DNA of 64,000 nucleotides from Mycolicibacterium litorale (GCA_002007745.1 CP019882.1:2046001-2110000), one strand, 5' to 3'; counted from the first letter of the stretch, positions 37,463 through 47,514 are shown. The notes: a model not told the origin generated them from the sequence alone. Made by a program: numbers and translations.

Positions 37463-38127
37463 GGGTGCGGCGGCTGGTCATGTTGCGGCACGGCCAGACC
37501 GAGTACAACGCCGGCAGCCGGATGCAGGGTCAGCTCGACACCGAGCTGACCGAGCTGGGCCGGGCGCAGGCCGTGGCTGCCGCCGAGGTGCTGGCCAAAC
37601 GCCAACCGTTGCTGATCGTCTCGTCGGACCTGCGGCGTGCCTTCGACACCGCGGCGTCGCTGGGGGAGCGCAGCGGACTGCCCGTGGAGGTCGACACCCG
37701 GCTGCGGGAGACCCACCTCGGTGACTGGCAGGGCCTGACCCACCACGAGGTGGATGCTGCGGCTCCCGGGGCGCGTCTGGCGTGGCGCGACGACGCGACC
37801 TGGGCCCCGCACGGTGGAGAGAGCCGCATCGACGTCGCCAACCGCAGTGTGCCGCTGGTGGCCGAACTCGCCGCCGGGCAACCCGAATGGGGTCTCGACG
37901 ACCCGGACCGGCCGGTGGTGCTGGTCGCGCACGGCGGGTTGATCGCGGCGCTGTGTGCAGCGCTGCTCGCGTTGCCCGTCGGCAGCTGGCCCGTGCTGGG
38001 CGGGATGGGCAATGCCAGCTGGGCGCAGCTGTCCGGGCACGGGCCCGCCGAGGGTGCTTTCGAGGACATCCGCTGGCGACTCGACGTCTGGAACGCCTCG
38101 GCCCAGGTGGCCAACGATGTCCTCTGA
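37459..38127 (+). CDS. gpgP: Glucosyl-3-phosphoglycerate phosphatase
   Basis: 222 aa histidine phosphatase. The catalytic [19 protein letters not shown] is near residues 9-27, the second histidine lies in [11 protein letters not shown], and [11 protein letters not shown] is conserved. It aligns closely with Rv2419c (GpgP), which dephosphorylates glucosyl-3-phosphoglycerate in methylglucose lipopolysaccharide synthesis. GTG 37459 overlaps the rsfS stop. The next gene, the octanoyltransferase of the same pathway, overlaps its last 11 bases. Confidence 0.92.
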   Translation: MRVRRLVMLRHGQTEYNAGSRMQGQLDTELTELGRAQAVAAAEVLAKRQPLLIVSSDLRRAFDTAASLGERSGLPVEVDTRLRETHLGDWQGLTHHEVDAAAPGARLAWRDDATWAPHGGESRIDVANRSVPLVAELAAGQPEWGLDDPDRPVVLVAHGGLIAALCAALLALPVGSWPVLGGMGNASWAQLSGHGPAEGAFEDIRWRLDVWNASAQVANDVL

Positions 38128-38857
38128 ACCGGTCCGCAAAGCCCTGCTGGTCTTCGCCGACTCCCTGTCCTACTACGGCCCGCAAGGCGGCCTGCCCGCA
38201 GACGACCCTCGGATCTGGCCGAATATCGTCGCCCGCCAGCTTGATTGGGATCTCGAGTTGATCGGCCGGATCGGTTGGACCTCGCGTGACGTGTGGTGGG
38301 CCGCCACCCAGGACCCGCGGGCGTGGGCGGCGCTACCGCGCGCAGGCGCGGTGATCTTCGCGACCAGCGGCATGGATTCGCTGCCGTCACCGCTGCCGAC
38401 GGCGCTGCGGGAGTCGATCCGCTACATCCGGCCGCCGTGGCTGCGGCGGGTGATCCGGGACGGATACGGCTGGATTCAGCCTCGGCTCTCGCCGGTCGCG
38501 CGGCCGGCGCTGCCGCCGAAACTGTCCGCCGACTACCTCGAAATGACCCGCGGGGCAATAGACTTCAACCGACCGGGGATACCGATCGTCGCGTCGCTGC
38601 CGTCGGTGCACATCGCCGACACCTACGGCAACGCCCATCACGGCCGCCCCGGCACCGTCAGCGCGATCACCGACTGGGCCGCGCGCCACGACATTCCATT
38701 AGTCGATCTCAAAGCTGCTGTGGCCGAGGAGATTCTGGCCGGACGTGGTAACCCCGACGGTATCCACTGGAACTTCACCGCACATGAAGCCGTCGCCGAA
38801 TTGATGCTGAAGGCGCTGGCCGAGGTCGGCGTCCCGCACGAGAAGTCCTGCGACTGA
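38117..38857 (+). CDS. octT: Diglucosylglycerate octanoyltransferase
   Basis: 246 aa SGNH-type acyltransferase like Rv2418c (OctT), which octanoylates glucosylglycerate intermediates of methylglucose lipopolysaccharides. The nucleophile motif is [11 protein letters not shown] (residues 11-21) and the Asp-His pair lies in [14 protein letters not shown] near the C-terminus. ATG 38117 lies inside the gpgP end, so the two are translationally coupled. Confidence 0.87.
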   Translation: MSSEPVRKALLVFADSLSYYGPQGGLPADDPRIWPNIVARQLDWDLELIGRIGWTSRDVWWAATQDPRAWAALPRAGAVIFATSGMDSLPSPLPTALRESIRYIRPPWLRRVIRDGYGWIQPRLSPVARPALPPKLSADYLEMTRGAIDFNRPGIPIVASLPSVHIADTYGNAHHGRPGTVSAITDWAARHDIPLVDLKAAVAEEILAGRGNPDGIHWNFTAHEAVAELMLKALAEVGVPHEKSCD

Positions 38858-38860
38858 GCC

Positions 38861-39724
38861 ATGGCCGTGGTCGTGGTCACCGACTCGTCGGCGCGGCTTC
38901 CGGCCGACGCCGTCGCCACCTCGGGAATCCGGGTCGTGCCGCTGCACATCCTGCTCGACGGTCGTGATCTTCGCGACGGCGTCGATCCGGTTCCGGCCGA
39001 CCTGTACCAGCGTGGGCATGTCACGACGGCAGGGGCCACGCCCAGTGAGCTCGGCGCGGTCTATCGCCAGGCGCTGGCGGACAGCGCCGGGGACGGGGTT
39101 GTGGCGGTGCACATTTCGGGCGAGCTGTCGAGCACGCTGGGGGCCGCCGAATACGCGGCACGCGAATTGGGCGGAGCCGTCCGCGTCGTCGACTCGAAGT
39201 CGACCGCGATGGGGACCGGATTCGTCGCGCTGGCCGCGGCTCGGGCCGCGCAGGACGGGGCGCCGCTGGACGTCGTGGCCGCCGAGGCGGAGTCGGCGAC
39301 CGGTCGCGTCCGCGCCTACATCGTCGTGCACCGGCTGGACAACTTGCGTCGCAGCGGCAGGATCGGCACCGCCGCCTCCTGGCTCGGTACCGCGTTGGCC
39401 CTCAAACCCTTGCTGCGCATCGACGAGCAGGGCCGGCTGGTGCTGGCGCAGCGGGTGCGTACCGCGTCCAAGGCGGTGGCGGCGCTGGTCGAGCAGGTGC
39501 TGGAGGTGGTCGGTGAGCAGCGGGCCGCATTGGCCGTACACCACATCGACAATGCCGCTGCCGCCGCTGAGATCGCGGCGACACTGGCCGCGGCGCTGCC
39601 GGCCTGCGGGCCGGCCGTCGTCACCGACCTGGGGCCGGTCCTTGGCGTGCACGTCGGCTCCGGCGCGGTGGGAGTCGCCGTCCTGGTCGATCCCACCCCG
39701 CCGTCCGCCGTCAGGCCTGCTTGA
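38861..39724 (+). CDS. DegV family fatty acid-binding protein
   Basis: 287 aa, Rv2417c-like. The N-terminal VVVVTDSSARLPADA and LHILLDGRDLRDG, the TAGATPSELGAVY loop and the DSKSTAMGTGF region match DegV/FakB proteins, which hold a fatty acid, in some bacteria for a fatty acid kinase. No FakA kinase is nearby. It follows octT after three bases. The end overlaps yceI, encoded on the other strand, by 14 bases. Confidence 0.9.
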   Translation: MAVVVVTDSSARLPADAVATSGIRVVPLHILLDGRDLRDGVDPVPADLYQRGHVTTAGATPSELGAVYRQALADSAGDGVVAVHISGELSSTLGAAEYAARELGGAVRVVDSKSTAMGTGFVALAAARAAQDGAPLDVVAAEAESATGRVRAYIVVHRLDNLRRSGRIGTAASWLGTALALKPLLRIDEQGRLVLAQRVRTASKAVAALVEQVLEVVGEQRAALAVHHIDNAAAAAEIAATLAAALPACGPAVVTDLGPVLGVHVGSGAVGVAVLVDPTPPSAVRPA

Positions 39725-40259
39725 GCGCTTCGATCTCCAGGGTGATGGTGACCTTGTCGCCGACGACGGCACCGCCGGTCTCCAGCGGCATGTCGATGTC
39801 GATGCCGAAGTCCTTGCGGTTCAACACCACCGACGCCTCGAAACCGGCGACCGCGCCGTGTCCCATGCCGGGGTTCACCCCGTTGTACTGCAGCGGAAGG
39901 CTGATCCGCCGGGTCACGCCTTTGAGGGTGAAGTCGCCTTCGAGGACGTAGTCCTCGCCGTCGGCGGTGACCGAGGTGGAGGTGAAGGTTGCGGTGGGGT
40001 ACTTCTCCACGTCGAAGAAGTCGGCCGCCCGCAGGTGTGCGTCGCGCTGCTCGTTACCGGTGTTGACTGAGGTGACGTCGATCTCGGCGGTCACCGCTGG
40101 TGTGCCGTCGGCCCCGACGGTGATGGTGCCGCTGAACGCGCCGAAGGTGCCGCGGACCTTGCTGACGACGAGGTGGCGTACCGAGAACGCGATCGATGAG
40201 TGGATGGGGTCGATCGACCAGGTTCCGGTGAGGTCGGTGGTCTGAACCGGTGCGGCCAT
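39711..40259 (-). CDS. YceI family protein
   Basis: 182 aa lipocalin-like protein, without a signal peptide, of the YceI family that binds isoprenoid-type lipids. The N-terminus LTGTWSIDPIHSSIAFSVRH and the middle DFFDVEKYPTATF are typical. AAGGAGACACCCACC precedes the ATG. Its promoter contains a perfect 14-bp palindrome, so it is probably under a dedicated repressor, which is not encoded next to it. Confidence 0.92.
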   Translation of the reverse strand: MAAPVQTTDLTGTWSIDPIHSSIAFSVRHLVVSKVRGTFGAFSGTITVGADGTPAVTAEIDVTSVNTGNEQRDAHLRAADFFDVEKYPTATFTSTSVTADGEDYVLEGDFTLKGVTRRISLPLQYNGVNPGMGHGAVAGFEASVVLNRKDFGIDIDMPLETGGAVVGDKVTITLEIEALKQA

Positions 40260-40287
40260 GGTGGGTGTCTCCTTGGTCAGAGTGGGA

Positions 40288-40303
40288 CCGGGCGTGCGCC
40301 CGG
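40288..40303. promoter_or_regulatory. 16-bp palindrome in the yceI leader
   Basis: CCGGGCG-TG-CGCCCGG is a perfect inverted repeat just downstream of the predicted start site near 40306. It could be a second repressor site or an mRNA hairpin. Confidence 0.45.
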
Positions 40304-40312
40304 CTTACACCC

Positions 40313-40340
40313 AGACTAAACGGACCACGGTCCGAATCAA
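40313..40340 (-). promoter_or_regulatory. yceI promoter with palindromic operator in the spacer
   Basis: On the minus strand a -35 TTGATT (40335-40340), a 16-nt spacer and a -10 TAGTCT (40313-40318) are visible. The spacer contains the palindrome CGGACC-AC-GGTCCG (40321-40334). An operator at this position is typical of repression, for example by TetR- or MarR-type proteins. Confidence 0.6.
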
Positions 40341-40352
40341 TTCCCGCGTCGG

Positions 40353-41411
40353 TCACCTCGGGTGGAACTTCCCCGTCACCGGTGGCAGGTCGGCCAGCGT
40401 GACGATGCCCGGGGCGGCGGCGACCACTGCGGGCACGGCGTTGGTCACCGGCATGGCGGTGTAGATCATGCCCAGCCCCATGAATCCGGGCTCGGTCCAG
40501 TCCCTGGGCGGCAGGCAGTGCAGGACGGTGCGCATGTTGGGCACCCCGAAAACCTGGATGACGTGCCCGTGTTCCAGCGGTTTGGGGGGCACCACATGGT
40601 CGCCCATGGTCCAGTTGAAGCCCACGCTGACCACATTGCGCTCACCGACCCAGCCCCGGTGATAGCCGTAGACCCCGCCCACACTGCCCTCGGGGATCGT
40701 CATGAATCCGAGGTCTGTGTCACCGGTCGCCGTGGTGAAGGTGACGTCGAAGGTCATCCGATCCAGCTCCGCACCGATCGCGTCGGCCATCATCGCCGCC
40801 GACTCGGCGAACACCTCGCTCTCTTCGCGCACGCTCTCGGCCAGCCCGGGGGTCTGGGGATCGCAGCCGAAACCCATCGCGCTCTGGGTACCCGCCGACT
40901 CGTAGGTGGAACAGTCCACCGACTCGGTGATCCGGATCTCGTCGACCCGCTCACAGGCGCCGGAGAGCACCATGCCGACCATGTTGGTCATCCCCGGGTG
41001 CGCGCCGCTGCCGAAGATGGTGGAATTGCCGCTCTCGCAGGCCTTCCGGATTCGGTCGAGATCCTCCGGTGTCTGCTTTCCGCCGGTGATCCAGGCAGCC
41101 GACGAGCACACGTTGACACCGGCCTCCAGAAGCCGGACCAATTCGTCCACGCTGGGCCACAGCGGGTTGTAGCAGCAAGCGTCGGGCTTGGTGGCCAGCA
41201 GGGCGTCGATGTCGTTGGTCGCGGTGATCCCGGTTGGTTCCGGCCAGCCGGACAGTTCGGCGGCGTCGACTCCGACCTTGTCGGCACCGTGTGCGTACAC
41301 CCCGACCAACTCCATGTCGGGCCGGCCGATGATCGCGTGCAGTGATCGGCGCCCGATATTGCCGGTGGTCCACTGGATCACCCGAAGTCTCCGGTCGGCG
41401 GTGGCGGTCAT
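40353..41411 (-). CDS. DAPDH/dihydrodipicolinate reductase-like dehydrogenase
   Basis: 352 aa. The N-terminal Rossmann motif reads RVIQWTTGNIGRRSLHAI, and the middle has TIFGSGAHPGMTNMVGMVLS, which places it in the dihydrodipicolinate reductase-like family that includes 2,4-diaminopentanoate dehydrogenase. Mycobacteria have many such paralogues and most have no known substrate. The start is ATG 41411, with GAGGAGAAC upstream; an in-frame ATG at 41492 has an unlikely N-terminus. The gene diverges from car. Confidence 0.8.
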   Translation of the reverse strand: MTATADRRLRVIQWTTGNIGRRSLHAIIGRPDMELVGVYAHGADKVGVDAAELSGWPEPTGITATNDIDALLATKPDACCYNPLWPSVDELVRLLEAGVNVCSSAAWITGGKQTPEDLDRIRKACESGNSTIFGSGAHPGMTNMVGMVLSGACERVDEIRITESVDCSTYESAGTQSAMGFGCDPQTPGLAESVREESEVFAESAAMMADAIGAELDRMTFDVTFTTATGDTDLGFMTIPEGSVGGVYGYHRGWVGERNVVSVGFNWTMGDHVVPPKPLEHGHVIQVFGVPNMRTVLHCLPPRDWTEPGFMGLGMIYTAMPVTNAVPAVVAAAPGIVTLADLPPVTGKFHPR

Positions 41412-41565
41412 CAACGTTCTCCTCGGCGGTCGGAAGTAGACACTCCTGAAGGGTTGTACACCATGGCGTGCGGTGTGTGTGCGCGACGTCACATCGGGTC
41501 GGTGAAATCAACCCTCTGTTCGGCCGTTTGTACCAAGGAGGGCTTTCGTCGAAAGGGTGCTGACC

Positions 41566-44500
41566 ATGGCGGTGACAGACATCAGGTCCGAACGTGAAGA
41601 TCGAGTGGCCGAGCGGATCGCGCTGCTGTACGCCAATGACGAACAGTTCCGAAATTCACCGCCGGACCAGGGTCTGATCGAGGCGGTGACCAGGCCCGGA
41701 CTGCGGCTGGCCCTGCTGCTGCAAACGCTGATCGAGGGTTACGCCGATCGGCCGGCATTGGGCCGGCGGGCCCGCGAATTTCGTACCGATGCCGGGACCG
41801 GCCGCACCACCGCGCATCTTCTCCCCGCCTTCGAGACCATCAGCTACCGACAGCTGTGGTCCAACGTGCGCGCCGCTGCCACGGAACTGCGTTCCCATCC
41901 TGAGGCGCCGGTGTCAGCCGGTGATGTGGTGGCCACCATCGGCTTCGCCAGTCCGGACTACCTGGCCGTCGACTTGGTGTGCGCCTACCTGGGTTTGGTG
42001 ACGGTTCCGCTGCAACACAACTCGACCCCGCCCCGGATGGCGCCGATCCTCGCCGAGGCAGCGCCGGCGGTCCTTGCAGTCAGCGCCGAATACCTCGATC
42101 TGGCAATCGAATCCGCGCTCGGTAACCCGTCGGTGCGTCGGTTGCTGGTCTTCGACTACCTTCCGCAGTTAGACGACCATCGCCAGGCGCTTGCGCAGGC
42201 CCGACGGCGGCTCGACGAAGCCGGCATGCCGGTGATCGTCGACGTGTTCGCCGATGTCGTGCAGCGCGGTTCGGTCCTCCCTCCCGAACCGCCCTACACC
42301 GACGGGACCGACGAGCGCCTGGCGATGATCATGTACACCTCTGGCAGCACCGGAACCCCCAAGGGTGCGATGTACACCGAGCGCATGCTCTGCTCGCTGT
42401 GGACGGCGGACTTCCTGCAGTCCGAAACGCCGGTCTTCAACGTGAATTTCATGCCGCTGAACCACCTCGGCGGGCGACTGCCCCTGGTCTCGTCCTTCCT
42501 GGCCGGCGGCACCAGCTACTTCGTGCCGGAGTCGGACATGTCGACATTGTTCGACGACTGGGCCCTGGTGCGGCCGACCGACCTGCCGATGGTGCCGCGG
42601 GTGGTCGAGATGCTGTTCCAGCGCTACCGCACGGTGGCCGACCGCTTGGTCGCCGACGGCGTCGACCCGGCGATCGCGGAATCACAAGCCATCGCCGAGA
42701 TCCGGGACGGCGTGCTCGGCGGCCGGGTGCTGGGCGGTTTCGTCGGCACCGCACCGTTGGCCGCGGAGATGAAGGCGTTCCTGGATGCCTGCCTCGACGT
42801 CCACGTGCCCGACGGGTACGGCCTGACCGAACTGGGGATGGTCAGCCGCGACGGTCTCATCTCCCGGCCGCCGGTCATCGACTACAAGCTGGTCGACGTT
42901 CCCGAACTCGGGTACTTCGCCACCGACAAGCCGTACCCACGCGGCGAGCTGCTGGTGAAATCGGAGACCGCCTTCCCGGGCTACTACAAGCGGGCCGAGA
43001 TCACCGCCGACGCCTTCGATGCCGACGGCTACTACCGCACCGGTGACGTGATGGCCGAGATCGCCCCCGACCAGCTGGTCTACGTGGACCGGCGCAACAA
43101 CGTGCTCAAGCTGTCGCAGGGTGAGTTCGTCGCGGTGGCGCGGCTGGAGACCATCTTCGGCAGCGCACCGCTGGTGCGGCAGATCTATGTTTACGGCAAC
43201 AGCGAACGGCCGAACCTGCTGGCGGTGATCGTCCCGACCGCCGAGGCCCAAGAACGCTTCGCCGGCGATCGCGACGGGCTGAAAGCCGCTCTGCACCAAT
43301 CCCTGCGGGAGACGGGCAGGCAGGCCTCCCTGCAGTCCTACGAAGTCCCGGCCGACTTCCTGATCTCCGATGAGGCGTTCAGCGCCGACAACGGGTTGCT
43401 GTCCGGGGTGGGCAAGAATCTGCGGCCCAAGCTCAAGGAGCGCTACGGCGAGTTGCTGGAGACCATGTACGCGGATCTGGCCGCAGCACAGGTCGACGAG
43501 CTCCGTTCACTACGAGAGGGAGCCGCCGATCGGCCGGTGGTCGACACGCTGCTGCGTGCGGCCGGCGCGCTGCTCGGTAGCGCCGAGGCGGACCCCGCTG
43601 CGCACTTCACCGATCTGGGCGGGGACTCGTTGTCCGCGTTGACCTTCGCCAACCTGCTCGGTGAGATCTTCGATGTCGACGTGCCGGTGAGCGCGATCAT
43701 CAACCCGACCTCGACACTGGCGAACCTGGCGCGAGTCGTTGAGCAACAGCGCGAATCCGTGGATGGCCGTCCGACGTTCGCGACGGTGCACGGCAGATCC
43801 AGCACCGAGGTTCGGGCCGCCGATCTGCGGCTCGACGCGTTCATCGACGATGCGACGCTGGCTGCCGCGCCCGGGCTGCCGCACTCGACCGGGACCCCGC
43901 GCACCGTCCTGCTCACCGGTGCCAACGGCTGGCTGGGACGCTTCCTGGCGCTGGAGTGGCTGCAGCGCCTGGCCGAGACCGGCGGCACCCTGATCACCAT
44001 CGTGCGGGGCCGCGACAACGACGACGCGCGGGCTCGGCTCGAGTCGGTGTTCGACGGCCTGGATCCGTTGCTGGCCAAGCAGTTCCGCGATCTGGCCGCC
44101 GACCATCTGGTGGTGCTGGCCGGGGATATCGGCGAGCCGGATCTGGGCCTGGACCCCGACATTTGGACCGCCCTGACCCAGCGGGTCGACCAGGTGGTGC
44201 ACCCGGCCGCCCTGGTCAACCACGTGCTGCCTTACCGCGAGCTGTTCGGACCCAACGTCGTCGGTACCGCCGAGGTGATCCGCTTCGCGATCAGTGCCCG
44301 GATCAAACCGGTCACCTACCTGTCGACGGTCGCGGTGGCGATGACGATCGACCCTGCGGTCTTCGACGAGGACGGCGACATCCGCACCGTCAGCCCGACG
44401 CGCCCGGTGGACGACACCTACGCCAACGGTTACGCCAACAGCAAGTGGGCCGGTGAGGTGCTGCTGCGCGAAGCACACGACCTGTGCGGGCTGCCGGCCG

Positions 44501-45090
44501 CGGTGTTCCGGTCGGACATGATCCTGGCGCATCGCCGCTATCTGGGACAGCTCAACGTTCCGGATGCCTTCACCAGGCTGGTGCTCAGTCTGCTGGCCAC
44601 CGGCATCGCGCCCGGGTCCTTCTACGCCGCAGATCTCGACGGGGCACGCCCGCGGGCACATTACGACGGACTGCCCGTCGACTTCGTGGCCGAGGCGGTC
44701 ACCACGATCGGGACGCAGACCACCCAGGGCTACCACTCCTACGACGTGATGAACCCGCACGACGACGGTGTCTCCCTGGACACCTTCGTGGACTGGCTGA
44801 TCGAGGACGGCTACCGCATCGAACGGATCGACGACTACGACGGCTGGCTGGGCCGGTTCGAGACGAGTCTGAAGGCGTTGCCCGACAAGCAGCGTCATCA
44901 GTCTGTGCTGCCGCTGCTGCACGCCTACGCCCAGCCGGAGACGCCGGTGCGGGGTGCGTTGGCACCCACCGAGGTGTTCCGCGCTCAGGTCCGCGCCTCG
45001 GGGGTCGGTGTGGCCGGCGACATCCCGCACATCGACGTCGAGTTGATCCGCAAGTACGCCAGCGACCTGGAGGCACTCGGTCTGATCTGA
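41566..45090 (+). CDS. car: Carboxylic acid reductase
   Basis: 1174 aa, the same length as the Nocardia enzyme. It reduces carboxylic acids to aldehydes with ATP and NADPH. The adenylation domain has MYTSGSTGTPKGAMY (near residue 255) and GYGLTELG (near 420). The carrier domain has LGGDSLSAL with the phosphopantetheine serine near 688. The NADPH reductase domain begins at LLTGANGWLGR (near 782) and has YANSKWAGE with the Tyr-x3-Lys pair. ATG 41566 has GAAAGGG at a good distance. A phosphopantetheinyl transferase must activate it and is not in the window. Confidence 0.94.
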   Translation: MAVTDIRSEREDRVAERIALLYANDEQFRNSPPDQGLIEAVTRPGLRLALLLQTLIEGYADRPALGRRAREFRTDAGTGRTTAHLLPAFETISYRQLWSNVRAAATELRSHPEAPVSAGDVVATIGFASPDYLAVDLVCAYLGLVTVPLQHNSTPPRMAPILAEAAPAVLAVSAEYLDLAIESALGNPSVRRLLVFDYLPQLDDHRQALAQARRRLDEAGMPVIVDVFADVVQRGSVLPPEPPYTDGTDERLAMIMYTSGSTGTPKGAMYTERMLCSLWTADFLQSETPVFNVNFMPLNHLGGRLPLVSSFLAGGTSYFVPESDMSTLFDDWALVRPTDLPMVPRVVEMLFQRYRTVADRLVADGVDPAIAESQAIAEIRDGVLGGRVLGGFVGTAPLAAEMKAFLDACLDVHVPDGYGLTELGMVSRDGLISRPPVIDYKLVDVPELGYFATDKPYPRGELLVKSETAFPGYYKRAEITADAFDADGYYRTGDVMAEIAPDQLVYVDRRNNVLKLSQGEFVAVARLETIFGSAPLVRQIYVYGNSERPNLLAVIVPTAEAQERFAGDRDGLKAALHQSLRETGRQASLQSYEVPADFLISDEAFSADNGLLSGVGKNLRPKLKERYGELLETMYADLAAAQVDELRSLREGAADRPVVDTLLRAAGALLGSAEADPAAHFTDLGGDSLSALTFANLLGEIFDVDVPVSAIINPTSTLANLARVVEQQRESVDGRPTFATVHGRSSTEVRAADLRLDAFIDDATLAAAPGLPHSTGTPRTVLLTGANGWLGRFLALEWLQRLAETGGTLITIVRGRDNDDARARLESVFDGLDPLLAKQFRDLAADHLVVLAGDIGEPDLGLDPDIWTALTQRVDQVVHPAALVNHVLPYRELFGPNVVGTAEVIRFAISARIKPVTYLSTVAVAMTIDPAVFDEDGDIRTVSPTRPVDDTYANGYANSKWAGEVLLREAHDLCGLPAAVFRSDMILAHRRYLGQLNVPDAFTRLVLSLLATGIAPGSFYAADLDGARPRAHYDGLPVDFVAEAVTTIGTQTTQGYHSYDVMNPHDDGVSLDTFVDWLIEDGYRIERIDDYDGWLGRFETSLKALPDKQRHQSVLPLLHAYAQPETPVRGALAPTEVFRAQVRASGVGVAGDIPHIDVELIRKYASDLEALGLI

Positions 45091-45093
45091 CGG

Positions 45094-45128
45094 CATCCAC
45101 AGATCGCGGTTCATCCACAGATCGCGGT
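45094..45128 (+). repeat. Tandem 17-bp repeat with DnaA box-like 9-mers
   Basis: CATCCACAGATCGCGGT occurs at 45094-45110 and 45112-45128. Each copy begins with CATCCACA, and with the preceding base the second reads TCATCCACA, one base from the DnaA box TTATCCACA. The repeat lies between car and comEA. Confidence 0.7.
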
Positions 45129-45169
45129 GTGCGCGCGGCGCATCGACCGCCGCGGTCGGCGCAGCGCTC

Positions 45170-45175
45170 TACGGT
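45170..45175 (+). promoter_or_regulatory. -10 box of a leaderless comEA transcript
   Basis: TACGGT ends 6 nt before the ATG at 45182. A 6-bp inverted repeat CGACCG/CGGTCG lies about 20 bp upstream. Confidence 0.55.
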
Positions 45176-45181
45176 CGCGGC

Positions 45182-45985
45182 ATGCGCACCGAACAGCCGT
45201 TGGCCGGCCTGCACCGCCGGCTTCGTCCCGCCGGCGTCGTCGACGTGCCTGCGGACGACCCCGATGAGGCCGACGAAGTGCCGCTGCCCAGTTGGATCCC
45301 CGACGGCCGCACCGAACGCGGTGAACGCTTGTTGGCGGCGATCCGGGCCGACCCGGGCCGCGCCGGGGGAATAGCCCTGGCCCTGATCGCCATCATCGCC
45401 GTACTGATCACGGCCGTCGCGTTGATGCGCGACGATCCGCCGCCGGTCGTCGCGGCGAAACTGCCACCGGTGGAAATGGTCTCCTCGGCCGCGCCCCGGC
45501 CCAGCGCCGATCCCAACCAACCGGTCGTCGTCAGCGTCGTCGGGCTGGTCACCAAACCGGGCCTGGTGACGTTGACTCCCGGTGCGCGGATCGCCGATGC
45601 GGTATCGGCCGCCGGTGGCGTTCTCGACGGCGCCGACATGCTGGGGCTGAATCTGGCTCGGCATCTCTCCGATGGTGAGCAGATCGTCGTTGGCATCACC
45701 GCCCCCGCGGGTCAGCCGGCTGCGCTGGGCAGCTCGGTCAGCGGTGGCCCGGCCGCCGTCGAGCCGCCGGCGGCGCCGAGCGCGGCTCCCGCTGATCCGG
45801 TCGACCTCAACACGGCAACCGTCGAGCAACTCGACGCCTTGCCCGGGGTCGGGCCGGTGACGGCGGCAGCCATCGTGTCCTGGCGGGATGCGAACGGGCG
45901 GTTCACCAATATCGACCAGCTCGGTGAGGTCGACGGCATCGGACCGGCGCGGCTGGAGAAGCTGCGGCCGATGGTGCGGGTCTGA
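45182..45985 (+). CDS. comEA: ComEA-like helix-hairpin-helix DNA-binding protein
   Basis: 267 aa. A membrane anchor (ALALIAIIAVLITAVALM, about residues 63-80) is followed by an SLBB domain (VVVSVVGLVTKPGLVTLTPG) and a C-terminal double helix-hairpin-helix (VDLNTATVEQLDALPGVGP and LGEVDGIGPARLEKLRP). In competent bacteria ComEA binds incoming DNA at the outer face of the membrane. Natural competence is not established for most mycobacteria, although these genes are conserved (Rv2415c). Confidence 0.93.
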   Translation: MRTEQPLAGLHRRLRPAGVVDVPADDPDEADEVPLPSWIPDGRTERGERLLAAIRADPGRAGGIALALIAIIAVLITAVALMRDDPPPVVAAKLPPVEMVSSAAPRPSADPNQPVVVSVVGLVTKPGLVTLTPGARIADAVSAAGGVLDGADMLGLNLARHLSDGEQIVVGITAPAGQPAALGSSVSGGPAAVEPPAAPSAAPADPVDLNTATVEQLDALPGVGPVTAAAIVSWRDANGRFTNIDQLGEVDGIGPARLEKLRPMVRV

Positions 45986-45987
45986 CG

Positions 45988-47514
45988 ATGCCGCCGGACA
46001 CCGCCGAACGCCTGGATCTCCGGCTGGTGCCGGCGGCCGGAACCGCGTGGGCGGTCACGGCGGCGGGCATCACCTGGACGGTGGGTCCGCTCCTGGCGAT
46101 GCTGTGCGCCGCAACCGGATTCGGCTGGTGGGCGCTGGACCGCCGGTGTGGACCGACTCGGCCCGCGGTCCGGGCGGCTCGTGCTGCAGTGCTCGGCGCC
46201 GCTGTCGTCGGGGCGGGCTTCGCGCTGGCCGCGGGGATGCGCAGCGACGCCGTCCGCGGTCATCCCCTGGCGCAGCGGTTCGGCACCGTCGCGACCGTGA
46301 CGGTGACACCCGGTGAAGATCCGCGACTGCTGGGCAACGGACGGCTGATGTTCCGCGGCACCCTGGAGGCCGTCGACGGCAACGAAGGATCAGGCAGGGT
46401 CCTCGTTTTCGCGCCGGCGTCCGGATTCGCCGGGCTCTCCGCAGGCCAGCCGGCCAGGTTCAAGGCACGGGTGAACCGGCCCGACCGGCGTGATCTGACC
46501 GTGGCGGTGCTCAACGCCACCGGCCGGCCCGCGCTCGGCGCGGCATCACCGATTCAGCGTGCCGCCCGCGCGGTGCGGACCCGGTTCGCCGAAACGGCCC
46601 GTGGTGTGTTGCCGTCCGACCAGGCTGCCATCCTGCCGGGCCTGGTTCTCGGTGACACCTCAGCCGTCAGCGCCGCCACCACCGCGCAATTCCGTACCGC
46701 CGGGCTGACGCACCTCACCGCGGTATCCGGTGCCAACGTCACCATTGTGTGCGGCGCCGTGCTGCTGTCCGCGCAGATCGTCGGTCCGCGCGCAGCCGTG
46801 ATTCTGGCTGCCGTGGCACTGGCGGGATTCGTCATCGTCGTGCAGCCCAGCGCCAGCGTGTTGCGGGCGGTCGTGATGGGCGCCATCACCCTGATGGCCA
46901 TGCTGTCCGCGCGCAGGCGCCAGGCCATCCCGGTGCTGGCGGCCACCGTGCTCGGATTGCTGTTGGTCGCACCACAACTGGCTGTCGACGTCGGCTTCGC
47001 GCTGTCGGTGTGCGCCACCGCGGCGCTGGTGGTGCTGGCGCCGGTGTGGTCGCGGCGGCTGACCGCGCGCGGCTGGCCCAAGCCGCTCGCCGACGCGATA
47101 TGTGTCGCCCTGGCGGCACAGCTGGTCACCGCGCCGCTGGTCGCGGCGATCTCCGGCCGGGTGAGCCTGATCGGGGTCCTCGCCAATCTGGCGGTGGCCG
47201 TGGTCATCGCTCCCATCACAGTGTTGGGGACCGCCGCGGCCGCGGTGTGCTGGCTGTGGCCGCCGGCGGGAGGGTTGATGATCCGCTTCACCGGCCCGGA
47301 GCTCTGGTGGCTGTTGCGGGTGGCCGAGAGCGCTGCGGCGCTTCCGGGTGCGGCGGTGCCGGTGCCCGCCGGCCCGGTGGGAGTGGTCCTCGTCGGGGTG
47401 GCAACGGTGGTGGCGGCGGCGTTGTGGCGAGCGCTCGTCCGGCGGCGTCGGTACGCCGTGGCAGGATCGTCGGGTGACGTCGACTACGGCTGGCCTGCAT
47501 CTGATCCTGGGTGA
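45988..47514 (+). CDS. comEC: ComEC/Rec2-type membrane protein
   Basis: 508 aa polytopic protein with about ten membrane segments. The Competence domain has the motif [20 protein letters not shown] (near residue 235). It lacks the C-terminal metallo-beta-lactamase domain found in longer ComEC proteins, as does Rv2414c at a similar length. It would form the DNA channel together with ComEA, encoded two bases upstream. Its end overlaps holA by 41 bases. Confidence 0.92.
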   Translation: MPPDTAERLDLRLVPAAGTAWAVTAAGITWTVGPLLAMLCAATGFGWWALDRRCGPTRPAVRAARAAVLGAAVVGAGFALAAGMRSDAVRGHPLAQRFGTVATVTVTPGEDPRLLGNGRLMFRGTLEAVDGNEGSGRVLVFAPASGFAGLSAGQPARFKARVNRPDRRDLTVAVLNATGRPALGAASPIQRAARAVRTRFAETARGVLPSDQAAILPGLVLGDTSAVSAATTAQFRTAGLTHLTAVSGANVTIVCGAVLLSAQIVGPRAAVILAAVALAGFVIVVQPSASVLRAVVMGAITLMAMLSARRRQAIPVLAATVLGLLLVAPQLAVDVGFALSVCATAALVVLAPVWSRRLTARGWPKPLADAICVALAAQLVTAPLVAAISGRVSLIGVLANLAVAVVIAPITVLGTAAAAVCWLWPPAGGLMIRFTGPELWWLLRVAESAAALPGAAVPVPAGPVGVVLVGVATVVAAALWRALVRRRRYAVAGSSGDVDYGWPASDPG

